A stretch of DNA of 64,000 nt from Gammaproteobacteria bacterium 45_16_T64 (GCA_002162955.1 MABD01000030.1:146740-210739); one strand, 5' to 3'; counted from the stretch's first letter, positions 9,403 through 18,800 are shown. Numbers and translations: made by a program. Notes: generated from the letters alone by a model not told the origin.

Positions 9403-9430
9403 ATATGGGGAGATTTTTGGTTAATTCAAT
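9403..9430 (-). promoter_or_regulatory. Predicted RpoH (sigma-32) promoter of hslVU
   Basis: On the minus strand ATTGAAT, 13 bases, CCCCATAT. The -10 fits the sigma-32 consensus CCCCATnT exactly, the -35 keeps the TTGAA core of CTTGAAA, and the spacing is within the normal range. The expected start leaves an untranslated leader of about 60 bases before hslV, similar to the known leader of E. coli hslVU. Confidence 0.75.
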
Positions 9431-9439
9431 GGAAAGATA

Positions 9440-9961
9440 TTAATTCTTAAGCGGTAGCTTCCGCTCAAGATGCTCAATACCGTTCTGACTCAGAAGGTTT
9501 TTTGCATCATCGAGAGACTGCTTAGTACTGAACGGTCCGACTTGGACTCGGTGGTAGGTTTTGCCTTTGACGTGTACCGGTGCCACATTAACATTCAACC
9601 CCAATAACAAGAGCTCGGCTCTGCGCCGATCAGCATCGGTGGGTAGGGTAAAAGCACCGGTTTGTAGAAGAATGCTTGGTTTGGCTTGGCTTACAGCCGT
9701 TTTGGCGACCACTTCTTTTTGTTTCCGAGATGGAGGGGTGACCTTAACTTCAGGTAATAAATTGTAAAAATCATAAGCGGGGGCTTGCTGTCGCTCTGAA
9801 GGTTGGCTGGGGGCTGTTACCGCTTGGGGTTGCTTATCTTGTTGCTGTGTTGGGGTTTGAATCCCTGCTAGGTAATAGAGAAAAGCAAGGAATAGCCCCG
9901 TAGCAACGCCGGTAAACAACCAAATCCAGCTAGGTACAGAATGGGGGGATGATTCGCTCAC
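9440..9961 (-). CDS. SPOR-domain membrane protein (FtsN-like)
   Basis: Bitopic inner-membrane protein of 173 residues. It has a short cytoplasmic N-terminus, a membrane helix at about 12-30 (WIWLFTGVATGLFLAFLYYLAG), a Gln/Pro-rich periplasmic linker, and a C-terminal SPOR domain (about 92-172). The SPOR domain includes LLQTGAFTLPTDADRRRAELLLLG and YHRVQVGPF. SPOR domains bind denuded septal peptidoglycan, which suggests a cell-division role. In Pseudomonas the same gene sits between argS and hslV. Here argS is absent on its other side. It is not clearly the orthologue of E. coli FtsN. Confidence 0.85.
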   Translation of the reverse strand: MSESSPHSVPSWIWLFTGVATGLFLAFLYYLAGIQTPTQQQDKQPQAVTAPSQPSERQQAPAYDFYNLLPEVKVTPPSRKQKEVVAKTAVSQAKPSILLQTGAFTLPTDADRRRAELLLLGLNVNVAPVHVKGKTYHRVQVGPFSTKQSLDDAKNLLSQNGIEHLERKLPLKN

Positions 9962-10292
9962 TGCTCTTATTCTCTAATTCTTCCAATAGTGGGAGTAGGT
10001 TACATGCTTTGAAGTGGGATATATACCAAACATTAGTGAATGCAGGCGAATTCATGAGCCGGGGCTGGATAGGGCCGGTTAATAACGTCGTGATACGACT
10101 TTGCCTGCAAGAAGGCGGGGCGCCAGGTTTTGTGTATTAAGTCTCGTTTCTGCTTGACGACTAGCCGTTTGTCTTCTAAAAGCCGCCGCATGTCTTTCCA
10201 TTGTTGTTGCTATAAACGAACAGGCTACTATTACATCAAGGAATAAGTAACGGAACTATAGAACTATAACCGAACCAAAACGGACGGGCGTG
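9962..10292. other. 331-base gap between SPOR gene and minor-pilin operon
   Basis: Divergent upstream region. No gene is convincing and no argS remnant was seen in translation on the minus strand. A tandem octamer GAACTATA occurs at 10253-10268, just ahead of the pilin operon. Its meaning is unknown. No clear sigma-54 or sigma-70 promoter stands out. Confidence 0.5.
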
Positions 10293-10895
10293 ATGGAACA
10301 GAAACAACTCAATACTAAGCAGTGTGCGGGTTTTACGCTAATAGAATTGCTTACCGTTCTTGCCATTGGCGGCATACTTGTGGCGATGGCTTACCCAACC
10401 TTTCGAGAAACCTTAGAAAGGAACCGGGGGATCGCCGACGTTAACGAAATTAGCAGTCTTATTGCGTATATGAGAAGTGAAGCTTCAAAGAATCAAATAG
10501 GTACGGTGACATTTTGTGTTGCGACGGATATCACTGCGGATTCCGTTGAGTGCAGCACGAATTCAACGGCCTTAAATGGTGGCTGGGCAGTGTTCAGTGA
10601 TTTGGGAGGGGATGGCCTTGATGCTAAGGACCCTTTATTGAAAGTGGGTAAGTCTTCGTCATCCAACTTCACGTTGGCAGCATCTGGGTTTCAAAATAAC
10701 AATCTAATTACCTTTGATAGTACTGGGTCTCCTGGAAGTGCAGGAACGATTACGCTGTGCAATGGAAAGGGTGCGGTCGAAGCTAAAGCCATTATCGTGA
10801 GTGTTGCGGGTCTAAGTCGTCATGCTATAAGTGATTCGGTTGATGGTGTTGTTCTTGACCATAATGGAGATGAAGTTGTATGCCCCACAAGTTAA
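10293..10895 (+). CDS. fimU: Type IV pilus minor pilin, GspH/FimT family (FimU-like)
   Basis: First gene of the minor-pilin operon. The prepilin cleavage site is clear: a short charged leader ending CAG, then FTLIELLTVLAIGGILVAMAYP with Glu at +5. The rest is a GspH-type globular domain of about 160 residues with several Cys (CVATD, VECS, LCNGK, VVCPTS) that could form disulfides. Minor pilins prime pilus assembly and sit at the tip. The GRxR C-terminal motif described for DNA-binding FimT proteins is not seen, so a structural FimU-like role is more likely. The ATG at 10293 with GGACGGG upstream is preferred to the adjoining GTG. Confidence 0.88.
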   Translation: MEQKQLNTKQCAGFTLIELLTVLAIGGILVAMAYPTFRETLERNRGIADVNEISSLIAYMRSEASKNQIGTVTFCVATDITADSVECSTNSTALNGGWAVFSDLGGDGLDAKDPLLKVGKSSSSNFTLAASGFQNNNLITFDSTGSPGSAGTITLCNGKGAVEAKAIIVSVAGLSRHAISDSVDGVVLDHNGDEVVCPTS

Positions 10896-11422
10896 TTAAT
10901 AGGGCTCATGAAAAAGGGGTCACGCTGATTGAAGTGCTTGTAACGATGATCATTATTGCTATCGGTTTGATGGGGGCGGCGACCCTGCAGGTGACGAGCT
11001 TGGGGAGTAGCCAAAGCGCATATTTTCGATCGCAGGCCAGTATTCTTGCTTATGATATGGCCGATAGGTTGCGTGGTAATGCTGATAGAGTGGTCGCTAG
11101 TTCAGACTTTGATAACTTTTCTTATACTGGCGGCAGTGTTGGTGCTGTACCTGGGTGCATTAGTCAATCAGTGGGTTGTGGTGGGGCGGACTTAAGTGAT
11201 GTCGATAAATTAGAGTGGTCTCAAAGCTTGGCAGGATCAAGTTCTAAAGCCGGTGCTTTTCTTCTGCCGGGAGCAGAAGGCAGTGTGACGCGTAAAGCGG
11301 GTAGTAACGTGTTCACTGTTTCCGTTAATTGGGTCGAGAATGATTGGGATGAGAGTACAGGGAATAAGGCTATTGCGAGGAAGTCCTTTGATTTACAGTT
11401 TACCATTGAGCAGAGTAGTTAA
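10880..11422 (+). CDS. pilV: Type IV pilus minor pilin PilV
   Basis: Prepilin-like protein of 180 residues. The leader ends HEKG and is followed by VTLIEVLVTMIIIAIGLMGAATLQ, where the IGLxGxAxLQ pattern is typical of PilV. The segment SQSAYFRSQASILAYDMADRLRGN fits the family. The globular part has a CISQSVGCGG motif with a likely disulfide. It overlaps the preceding gene by 16 bases, showing tight coupling. It assembles with PilW, PilX and PilY1 into the tip complex. Confidence 0.93.
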   Translation: MPHKLINRAHEKGVTLIEVLVTMIIIAIGLMGAATLQVTSLGSSQSAYFRSQASILAYDMADRLRGNADRVVASSDFDNFSYTGGSVGAVPGCISQSVGCGGADLSDVDKLEWSQSLAGSSSKAGAFLLPGAEGSVTRKAGSNVFTVSVNWVENDWDESTGNKAIARKSFDLQFTIEQSS

Positions 11423-11425
11423 GTG

Positions 11426-12529
11426 ATGGAACGAAAAAGAAAGGCTGGTAGTGTAAGTAAGGGGTTAACTCTTGTTGAATTGATGGTCGCGTTGGCGATT
11501 AGTTCTTTTCTTATTTTGGGTATCTTTCAAATATACTCTAATGCTCGTGTAACAGATAAAGTCGGGCAAGCCGTAGGTCGGGTGCAGGAAACTGGCAGAG
11601 TTGTACTTGATATGTTATCTCGAGATCTACGCATGGTTGGGTATTATGGGTGTATTGACCCACGAACTATAACATCACAAAGTATCAATGTTGTTGCTCT
11701 GAATTCACCTATTACGGCAAACGATATTTTGGATTCAAGCCTACAGGGATTTGATGTTGCATCGGGGTGGGCGGTTGGTACTCAGTTTGATAATACTGAT
11801 ATTGCCGCAGACGCGATTATAGGAAGTGATGTAGTGGCGATTCAGCGTATGCGCTCTAGTGGCGTGAGCGTGGCGTCAGAAGACATAACGGCAACCACGA
11901 TTACCTTAGAGTCGAAAGCTCTCGGTGTACAAAAAGATAGCCTTGTATTGGTGGCCAATTGCAATGGAGGGCATGTCTTTAGAGTGACTAATGATGTCTC
12001 AGAGGATTTGATTCTAAGGCATGATGAGAGTGGAAATACTCAATCTGTATTTTCAGCCTGGTATGGTACAGATGCGTCAGTGATGGGATTTGTATCTAGC
12101 GCATATTTTGTTGCAGATACAGGGCGAAATGGAGCTGATGGTGCCGATATATTTGCGTTGTATCGCCAGTACGATACATCGACAAGTGGTGCTGCTGGAT
12201 TTGAAGTTGAAGAAATTGTGGAGGGGGTTGAGAGTCTTCAAATAGAGTATGGTGAACGCGTGGGGGATGGCAATATACGCTTTGTGCCAGCTAGTACTGA
12301 CGGTTTGGATATGCTTAATGTTGAGAGTATTAGAATTGCTGTGCTGGTCTCTAGTACTGACAACGTACTTCAAGCGGAAGATGAGCTTACTTACTCGTTG
12401 CTAAACGAGAGTGTTGTTGTATCCGATGACGCATCTACAGGATTGACGCACAGTAAAGACCGCAGAGTGCGTCAAGTTTTTCGGGGCACGATCAATTTGC
12501 GCAATCGGCCTATCAGTAAGGATTCTTAA
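11426..12529 (+). CDS. pilW: Type IV pilus minor pilin PilW
   Basis: Larger minor pilin (367 residues). The prepilin site is SKG followed by LTLVELMVALAISSFLILGIFQIY. The family segment RVQETGRVVLDMLSRDLRMVGYYGC follows, as expected for PilW. The C-terminal part contains a VESLQIEYGE and VESIRIAVLVSS strand pattern common in PilW and GspJ-like proteins. The stop of pilV (TAA) is followed directly by GTGATG, and ATG at 11426 is chosen. It forms part of the pilus priming and tip complex with PilV, PilX and PilE. Confidence 0.93.
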   Translation: MERKRKAGSVSKGLTLVELMVALAISSFLILGIFQIYSNARVTDKVGQAVGRVQETGRVVLDMLSRDLRMVGYYGCIDPRTITSQSINVVALNSPITANDILDSSLQGFDVASGWAVGTQFDNTDIAADAIIGSDVVAIQRMRSSGVSVASEDITATTITLESKALGVQKDSLVLVANCNGGHVFRVTNDVSEDLILRHDESGNTQSVFSAWYGTDASVMGFVSSAYFVADTGRNGADGADIFALYRQYDTSTSGAAGFEVEEIVEGVESLQIEYGERVGDGNIRFVPASTDGLDMLNVESIRIAVLVSSTDNVLQAEDELTYSLLNESVVVSDDASTGLTHSKDRRVRQVFRGTINLRNRPISKDS

Positions 12530-12532
12530 GTG

Positions 12533-13015
12533 ATGAAAGTGATGAAAGTGGTGAATGTTAGGCGGCAGCGAGGGGTTGTGTTGCTAATTGTGCTAGTTCT
12601 CTTATTTGTTGTGACGTTGATATCAATGTCCGGATTGCAGAATGCAACAACACAAGAACGTATGGCGGCAAATGCACAGAATATTAATCGTGTATTCCAG
12701 GGTGGGGAAAGCGCCATTGTGGGTGAACTGAGGGGAATTAACGATAACAATTTTACTAATATTAAGACGGCAATGACCGGTACCTCAACAAGCACTGTCT
12801 ACTCAGAATTAGATGTCGGTGATGTAGAAATGAATGCCAACGTTCAATTGGTTTATAAGGGGCTGGTCCAAAATGACGAGGGAATGACACTTGGAGGCCG
12901 AGCGGGGCCGTCGAGGGCGCGTTTTGAGATTATAGGGAGCGCCTCTATGGATGCTCTTCATACTGGAGCAGATATATCCCAAGGGATATTATTTCAAGGG
13001 CTGACAGAAGAATGA
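12533..13015 (+). CDS. pilX: Type IV pilus minor pilin PilX
   Basis: Protein of 160 residues with the PilX N-terminal signature: RQRG then VVLLIVLVLLFVVTLISMSGLQNATTQERMAANAQ. As in other PilX proteins the residue at +5 is not Glu. The conserved QERMAANAQ patch after the helix is present. AAGGA lies 10 bases before the ATG at 12533. A GTGATGAAA unit is repeated at 12530-12547, so the exact start is ambiguous by a few codons. The stop overlaps an ATG of the pilY1 frame. Confidence 0.92.
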   Translation: MKVMKVVNVRRQRGVVLLIVLVLLFVVTLISMSGLQNATTQERMAANAQNINRVFQGGESAIVGELRGINDNNFTNIKTAMTGTSTSTVYSELDVGDVEMNANVQLVYKGLVQNDEGMTLGGRAGPSRARFEIIGSASMDALHTGADISQGILFQGLTEE

Positions 13016-13053
13016 TATTCGCCACGAGAACAATAACAAAAGGATGTACTGTA

Positions 13054-16000
13054 ATGACTGATGTGATGGAAACTTCTGGGGGGGGGCGAGTGATTCGTAT
13101 AGTTCAAACCACCGTAATAAGTTTGCTTGTTTTTTTCTCTGCTCTTCAAACGGCCCATGCGGACGATACTGAAGTCTTTTTCAGTGCGCGTTCTGGCACC
13201 ATCAATCATTCGAAAGCGAATGTTATGTTGATCTTGGATACCTCAAGCTCCATGACGAATACCGACTCAGGTCAAAACGGTACTCGAATTGAGAGAATGA
13301 AGACTGCCCTTGATGAAATCCTCCGTAATGCAAGGGGCGTAAATATTGGATTGATGCGATTTAATGCTCCTGGTGGCCCAGTCTTATACCCCGTTTCTGA
13401 TATTGATGGTGTGGTTGAAGAAGGTAGTTCAGTCTTTGTGCGGGATGTGTTGCTTGATATTGTCGCAGAGGATATGGAAGCAGCAGGTGGTCAAAGTTGG
13501 GGTAGTACTCCAATTGTTGATGTGTTGTATGAGGCGGGTCAGTATTTTCGTGGAGGCCCTGTGCGTTATGGCAAAAATCGTGGTTATGATGGGGGTCCGT
13601 CCTCGGGTTATAAAACTGCTCAAAAAAGGCAGTTTAACCGCTTGTCTCATCCAAAATCTTATACCCATGGCACTGTAGTGAGAACAGGGGCGTGTAACGA
13701 TGGGGATCTGAATGCGCTGTCGTGTATTAGTGAAAAAATTATTGATGATGATCCTACGGATGGTGTCAGTGGTCCTGTTTATATATCGCCGATGACAGAT
13801 GAGTGCCAAGCTAATCATATCGTATTGTTGTCGGATGGAGAGGCAACAGTAAATGATTCTTCTCCTTATGTAATTGACCTTTTAGATATATCCGAAAGCG
13901 AATGTAACAGCAGAACTAGCGGTGAGAAGTGTGGGTTAAATTTGGCGGAGTTCTTATCCCATGAGGATCAAAGTGATTTGCCGGATGATCAAACAATTAC
14001 TGTTCGTACCATTGGTTTTAATCTTGATGGTGATGGGCAGGTTTTCTTAAATAAGATGGCGAGCAAAGGTGGTTCGGGGGCGGCTGAAGAGGCAAACTCA
14101 GCTGCTGATCTGCTGGCTGTGTTTGAGAAGGTACTTGATAACGTAGATGAAACTGAGTCTACATTTGCAACGCCGGGTGTTGCCGTAAGTAGCTATAATC
14201 GACTGAATCATGCTGATGATTTATATTTTTCTTTATTTAAACCGGAAAATACACCGCTCTGGGGTGGGAATCTAAAGAAATATAAGCTGAGCGATGGGAA
14301 GGTGATCAGCAAAGAAGGTGATACCGTTTCAGCAGTGGGTAGTGATGGTTACTTTACTGACAGCTCGCAAGACTATTGGTCAACTTTGAGTAGAAGTAGT
14401 GATGGCTATGATGGCTCGAAAGTAGGTGTCGGCGGAGTGTTAGAGTCTTTGAAGGAGGCTTCTAGCAGAAAGGTACTTACCTATCTAGGGAGTTACGCAA
14501 AGAATGGTTTTGCTCAATCGTTCATCGAGATAGAGGATAGCGATAAAGTAGAAGATAATTCTGGGCTGACTAAAGAAGTATTGAATGTCCTTGATGAGGG
14601 TGATAAAGGTGATAAGGCAAGAGGCGAGTTGATCCAGTGGATTGTTGATAAAACTCGTGTGGCCGATCCTTTGCATTCATCGCCGCATATCGTTTCTTAC
14701 ACCGATGAGTCGATAGTTTATTTTGGTGATAACCAGGGTTTCCTGCATGCAGTGGATAGTGAAAGCGGCGAGGAGGTGTTTGCATTTATGCCTCAGGAGC
14801 TGCTGGCTAATCAAACCATTCTAAAGAATGGGGTGCCAGGCGAAGAGCACCTTTACGGTCTAGACGGTGGAGTGACTACGTGGATTAATGATCTTGATGG
14901 TGATGGTTTGGTGTCTGCTGGCGAATCTGCTTACCTCTATATCGGCATGCGCCGAGGAGGCAAAAATTACTATGCTTTAGATGTGACGGATGCAGATAAT
15001 CCAAAGCTGCAGTGGGTGATTGAAGGTGGTAAAAGCGGTAGTGATTTCTCTGAGCTGGGTCAGTCGTGGTCTCAGCCAACAAAGGCTCGTGTGATTATTG
15101 GTTCAGAAGTGAAGGATGTCCTGATCTTTGCGGCGGGTTATGATGAAGACCAAGATGATGCGCTAGTGCGGACGGCAGATACAGAGGGGCGTGGAATTTT
15201 TATGGTAGACGCGCTAACCGGAGCAAAGCTCTGGTCGGGAGGAACGGGTTTAGGCATGGATGATAGCTTTGGTGACATGAAATACAGCATACCGTCTCGT
15301 GTTGTTGCATTGGACCTGAATGCTGATGGTTATACAGAGAAAATGTATGTGGGTGATATGGGGGGGCAGTTGTGGCGTTTTGATATTGCTAATGGTAAGA
15401 GTGGTGCAGGTTTAGTTGACGGTGGCGTGGTTTTTACTGCGTCTGTTGATGGTAATGCTGCTGAAAACAGGCGTTTTTATCATGAACCGGATCTTTCTTT
15501 GTACCGTAAAAATCGAGAGCAAATCTTAGCCATTAAAATTGGATCTGGTTTTCAAGCGCACCCGCTGCTCAAGAATGGTACAGAAGGATCTCCTCAGACC
15601 TCGACTGACCGTTTTTATATGATTAAGGATACGAATGTACGAAATGTGCCTGTTTCATATGTCAATTTGGTGGAATCGAATTTATATGATGCTACCGACA
15701 ATCTAATTGTTGAGGGAGATGCCACCAATGAGCAATTGAAGCTTGATGGCCAAAAAGGTTGGTATATCACCTTAAATAGGGATGGTGAGAAGGTGCTAGC
15801 GTCTTCGTTAACAGTTAATAATGAGGTGTATTTTACAACCTTTGAACCAAGTTTATCGGTGGAGCCTTGTGAGCCTGTGCCAGGCGTTGCGCGAGTGTAT
15901 CAAGTGAGCGTGGTAGATGCCTCGCCTGTGGGGGAATCCATGGATGAATTGACGGCCATCGATAGAGAGACGGTGCTGGACACAGGGTTTATCGCACCTA

Positions 16001-16116
16001 CGCCAATACGTATAGTTGTTGATGGTAAGGAGCTGATCTTGGCAGGGCCAGAGATTATTTCAGAGCCAGCAGTATTCGCGAAAAAGTACACAAAAACATT
16101 TTGGCAAGAGCAATAA
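13054..16116 (+). CDS. pilY1: Type IV pilus tip-associated adhesin/assembly factor PilY1
   Basis: Large secreted protein (1020 residues from this start). A signal peptide ending TAHA is followed by an N-terminal von Willebrand A-like region with a MIDAS motif DTSSS (about 62-66). The C-terminal half is the PilC/PilY1 beta-propeller (about 520-900). It contains an EF-hand-like calcium loop NDLDGDGLVSAGE at about 612-624 and a second Asp-rich turn, LNADGYTEKMYVGDMGG. PilY1 promotes pilus extrusion, adhesion and surface sensing. The frame is open from an ATG at 13012 overlapping the pilX stop, but the ATG at 13054 has AAAAGGA 9 bases upstream. Two slightly different starts therefore remain possible. 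Confidence 0.93.
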   Translation: MTDVMETSGGGRVIRIVQTTVISLLVFFSALQTAHADDTEVFFSARSGTINHSKANVMLILDTSSSMTNTDSGQNGTRIERMKTALDEILRNARGVNIGLMRFNAPGGPVLYPVSDIDGVVEEGSSVFVRDVLLDIVAEDMEAAGGQSWGSTPIVDVLYEAGQYFRGGPVRYGKNRGYDGGPSSGYKTAQKRQFNRLSHPKSYTHGTVVRTGACNDGDLNALSCISEKIIDDDPTDGVSGPVYISPMTDECQANHIVLLSDGEATVNDSSPYVIDLLDISESECNSRTSGEKCGLNLAEFLSHEDQSDLPDDQTITVRTIGFNLDGDGQVFLNKMASKGGSGAAEEANSAADLLAVFEKVLDNVDETESTFATPGVAVSSYNRLNHADDLYFSLFKPENTPLWGGNLKKYKLSDGKVISKEGDTVSAVGSDGYFTDSSQDYWSTLSRSSDGYDGSKVGVGGVLESLKEASSRKVLTYLGSYAKNGFAQSFIEIEDSDKVEDNSGLTKEVLNVLDEGDKGDKARGELIQWIVDKTRVADPLHSSPHIVSYTDESIVYFGDNQGFLHAVDSESGEEVFAFMPQELLANQTILKNGVPGEEHLYGLDGGVTTWINDLDGDGLVSAGESAYLYIGMRRGGKNYYALDVTDADNPKLQWVIEGGKSGSDFSELGQSWSQPTKARVIIGSEVKDVLIFAAGYDEDQDDALVRTADTEGRGIFMVDALTGAKLWSGGTGLGMDDSFGDMKYSIPSRVVALDLNADGYTEKMYVGDMGGQLWRFDIANGKSGAGLVDGGVVFTASVDGNAAENRRFYHEPDLSLYRKNREQILAIKIGSGFQAHPLLKNGTEGSPQTSTDRFYMIKDTNVRNVPVSYVNLVESNLYDATDNLIVEGDATNEQLKLDGQKGWYITLNRDGEKVLASSLTVNNEVYFTTFEPSLSVEPCEPVPGVARVYQVSVVDASPVGESMDELTAIDRETVLDTGFIAPTPIRIVVDGKELILAGPEIISEPAVFAKKYTKTFWQEQ

Positions 16117-16125
16117 GGGCGTCGT

Positions 16126-16569
16126 ATGTATCGTATTTCTACTCGTAGGGGTTTTACATTAATTGAGTTATTGGTTGTTGTCGCTATTGTGGCAGTAATT
16201 GGGGCGATTGCATATCCAAGCTATGCGGATTCGGTGAAGCACTCTCGTAGACTTGATGCGATGAGTGGATTGGAGGGTTTAGCGTTGGCGTTAGCACGTT
16301 ACCACACCGAAAACGGTACCTATGCCAATGCAGTTGATATTTATCCGATGCAGACGCCTATTGATAGTGGTACGAAGTATTATGATTTGGCAGTGGTCAC
16401 TGAGGACCTTACAGCAGCGACGGAATATATATTGCGCGCAAAACCCATAGATGGGACTAGTCAAGAAGGGGACGGAAGCATCGAGTTAAATTATGCTAAC
16501 CAGCGCTCTTGGGATGAAGATGGGAATGAGAATATTTCTGATACCGATAAAGACTGGGATCGCGGCTAA
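16126..16569 (+). CDS. pilE: Type IV pilus minor pilin PilE
   Basis: Last gene of the minor-pilin operon. The 147-residue prepilin has a short leader STRRG, then FTLIELLVVVAIVAVIGAIAYPSYADSV with Glu at +5, as in PilE/ComP-type pilins. The globular part has no Cys, so the D-loop disulfide of major pilins is missing, and its C-terminus is Asp-rich (DEDGNENISDTDKDWD). This supports a minor rather than major subunit. It starts 9 bases after pilY1. Its stop is 2 bases from the priA stop on the other strand. Confidence 0.9.
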   Translation: MYRISTRRGFTLIELLVVVAIVAVIGAIAYPSYADSVKHSRRLDAMSGLEGLALALARYHTENGTYANAVDIYPMQTPIDSGTKYYDLAVVTEDLTAATEYILRAKPIDGTSQEGDGSIELNYANQRSWDEDGNENISDTDKDWDRG

Positions 16570-16571
16570 GC

Positions 16572-18800
16572 TTAGTCGGTCTGCGATGGGTCAATGTCCA
16601 GGTGCCACCTGACTTTACGGATATGTGGGTTGTTATCGATAGAGGATAATATACCAGTCAGTGCTTGGTGCAGAGGCCCCCGCTCATCGCTACGTACCAT
16701 TAATTGGTAGCGATAATAACCTGCTCGCCTCGTCATTATTGCAGGAACTGGCCCCCAAGCATCGACTTTTGGTGTAGGGCGTTGTTGAAATGTTTCAAGT
16801 ATATCCTGCAAAAATTGAATAACGATACTCTCATTATTGGCCTCTGCTCTGAACATGGCAATATGACCATAGGGGGGGAGGCCAGTTAGTTTGCGCTCGG
16901 TCAGGGCGTGTTTAGCAAAGCTTCCATAATTTTGTTGCGTAAGAGAAAGTAAGACATGGTGCTCAGGGTTGTGGCTTTGGAGAACCACTCGGCCTTTTTT
17001 TTCTGCTCTGCCGGCTCTTCCTGCTACTTGCAATATAAGTTGAGCGGTATGCTCAGTTGCTCTGAAATCAGCGGCAAATAAGCCACTATCTATATCGGCT
17101 ATGGCTACTAGGGTTACGTGAGGGAAATGATGCCCTTTGGCCAGCATTTGTGTGCCGATTAGAATGCAAGGCTCACCGGAATTGATTTGCTTGAGGTGTG
17201 CTTCGAGAGATTGCTTCTTACGGGTGGTGTCGCGGTCTATTCGGATAATTCGTGCGTCGGGGAAAAGCGCTGATAAGTTTTCATCGATCCTTTCTGTGCC
17301 TTGTCCTATGGGGCGTAAATCTGCGCTGTGGCAGTCTGGACAATGTACCGGTATTCGGGTTTGGTAGTTGCAGTGATGGCAATGCAGATGTTTAGGGTGT
17401 TGATGAAAAGTCATGCGAGCATCGCATTTAATGCAGGATGAGTTCCAGCCGCAGTCGTGACACATAAGCAAAGGTGAGTAGCCGCGTCGGTTGAGGAAAT
17501 AAAGAACTTGATTGCCTTTATCTAGCTCGGTTCTAATGTTGCCAATTAGGCTTTTACAGAGCCCGTGTTTGAGTTCTGCTTGGCGCATGTCGGAAACTTT
17601 GAATTGCGGGAGTGTTGCATTGCCTGCGCGTTCTGTGAGCCTAAGGAGAGAGTAGCGTCCTTCTTTGACATTATGGAGGCTTTCAAAGCTGGGGGTTGCA
17701 CTGCCAAGGAGAGCGGGGATTTTTTCAAGCTTGGCTCGGACGACCGCCATATCTCGAGCGGAGTATCTAAAGCCATCCTGCTGCTTGTAGGATGGGTCAT
17801 GCTCCTCGTCGACAATGATGATGCCGGGGTTTAGTAATGGCGTGAACAGTGCCGAGCGGGTCCCAATAATAATTGCCGCTGTGCCATTCTTCGCTTTGCG
17901 CCAAACTGCAAGGCGTTGGTTGGCGGTTAAATTGGAGTGAATTGAAAAGATAGGCACCATAAACCGTTGCTCGAAACGTTTAATGGTTTGGGGGGTGAGG
18001 CCTATTTCTGGCACTAGGACTATGGCTTGCTTACCCGCGTGCAAGACATGGTCAAGGATGTGTAAGTAGACTTCAGTCTTGCCGCTACCGGTCACTCCAT
18101 CCAATAGGTAGGCCGAAAACGCGTCATTCGTTGGGGAGAGGACCTGCTCAACGGCTACCGTTTGTTCTTTGTTTAGCGGTAGTTGGGCCTCTTTTCTTAT
18201 GCTGTCAGTGTTCCATAATAGGGAGTCTTGGGTTTGTGACTGCTGCTGTGATTCACATAGCCCCTTGGTTTTCAAAGCATTGAGGATGGGTGTCTTAATA
18301 TCCAGCCCAGTTAAGAAAGCTTGGCTGAGTCCAGTTGGGTGCTCTCTTAATAGTGTTAGGGCTTCACTTTGCTTGGGCGATCGAGAAAGTTGAGAAAGAG
18401 GGATCAATCTTCCCTTGGTTGTCTGCTTCCAGATGGTCTCGGTGGTATCTTGGCTACCTTTTTCGCTTCTAAGGGCAAGTGGGAGTGCGTTTTGTAGCAC
18501 TTCTCCTGGGCTATGGTGGTAATATTTAATAGCCCATTTGCATAAGGCTAAGATGCTTGGGGATAGCGATGGCTCATTATCTAATAATCGATGAACGCGC
18601 TTCAATTTGGTTGTCAGTACATCTGAATGTTGCACGATATGGGTGATGACACCAACGACTTGGCGTCTCCCAAAGGGCACGAGGACTCGCATACCAGGGA
18701 GCTGCTGTTCAGGGGCAGGGTGACTCGCAGGAAGGTAATCGAAGTACTTTCTGAGCGGGCCTGGAATGGCAACTCTGAGAATATTATGTGAATCAGTCAC
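16572..18800 (-). CDS. priA: Primosomal replication restart helicase PriA
   Basis: 3'-to-5' helicase that binds stalled forks and loads the primosome. The 742 residues have an N-terminal DNA-binding domain. Walker A is DGVTGSGKTEVYL and the DExH motif is VDEEHDPSYKQQ. A cysteine-rich zinc region follows (CHDCGWNSSCIKCDARM then CHHCNYQTR and CPDC), and C-terminal helicase motifs include QVAGRAGRAEKKG. The start is a GTG at 18800. In Pseudomonas argS follows priA in the same direction, whereas here the pilin operon comes next on the opposite strand. Confidence 0.97.
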   Translation of the reverse strand: MTDSHNILRVAIPGPLRKYFDYLPASHPAPEQQLPGMRVLVPFGRRQVVGVITHIVQHSDVLTTKLKRVHRLLDNEPSLSPSILALCKWAIKYYHHSPGEVLQNALPLALRSEKGSQDTTETIWKQTTKGRLIPLSQLSRSPKQSEALTLLREHPTGLSQAFLTGLDIKTPILNALKTKGLCESQQQSQTQDSLLWNTDSIRKEAQLPLNKEQTVAVEQVLSPTNDAFSAYLLDGVTGSGKTEVYLHILDHVLHAGKQAIVLVPEIGLTPQTIKRFEQRFMVPIFSIHSNLTANQRLAVWRKAKNGTAAIIIGTRSALFTPLLNPGIIIVDEEHDPSYKQQDGFRYSARDMAVVRAKLEKIPALLGSATPSFESLHNVKEGRYSLLRLTERAGNATLPQFKVSDMRQAELKHGLCKSLIGNIRTELDKGNQVLYFLNRRGYSPLLMCHDCGWNSSCIKCDARMTFHQHPKHLHCHHCNYQTRIPVHCPDCHSADLRPIGQGTERIDENLSALFPDARIIRIDRDTTRKKQSLEAHLKQINSGEPCILIGTQMLAKGHHFPHVTLVAIADIDSGLFAADFRATEHTAQLILQVAGRAGRAEKKGRVVLQSHNPEHHVLLSLTQQNYGSFAKHALTERKLTGLPPYGHIAMFRAEANNESIVIQFLQDILETFQQRPTPKVDAWGPVPAIMTRRAGYYRYQLMVRSDERGPLHQALTGILSSIDNNPHIRKVRWHLDIDPSQTD

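Noticed and set aside
9949-10140. Short plus-strand frame between the SPOR gene and the pilin operon
   Set aside because: It starts inside the SPOR gene, lacks a ribosome-binding site and shows no recognisable motif. It is treated as noncoding.
10253-10268. Tandem octamer GAACTATA as a regulatory repeat
   Set aside because: Only two copies, with no known factor and no further copies nearby. It is recorded only as part of the gap.
9962-10292. Possible argS remnant
   Set aside because: Minus-strand translation in this gap gives no ArgRS-like C-terminal sequence.
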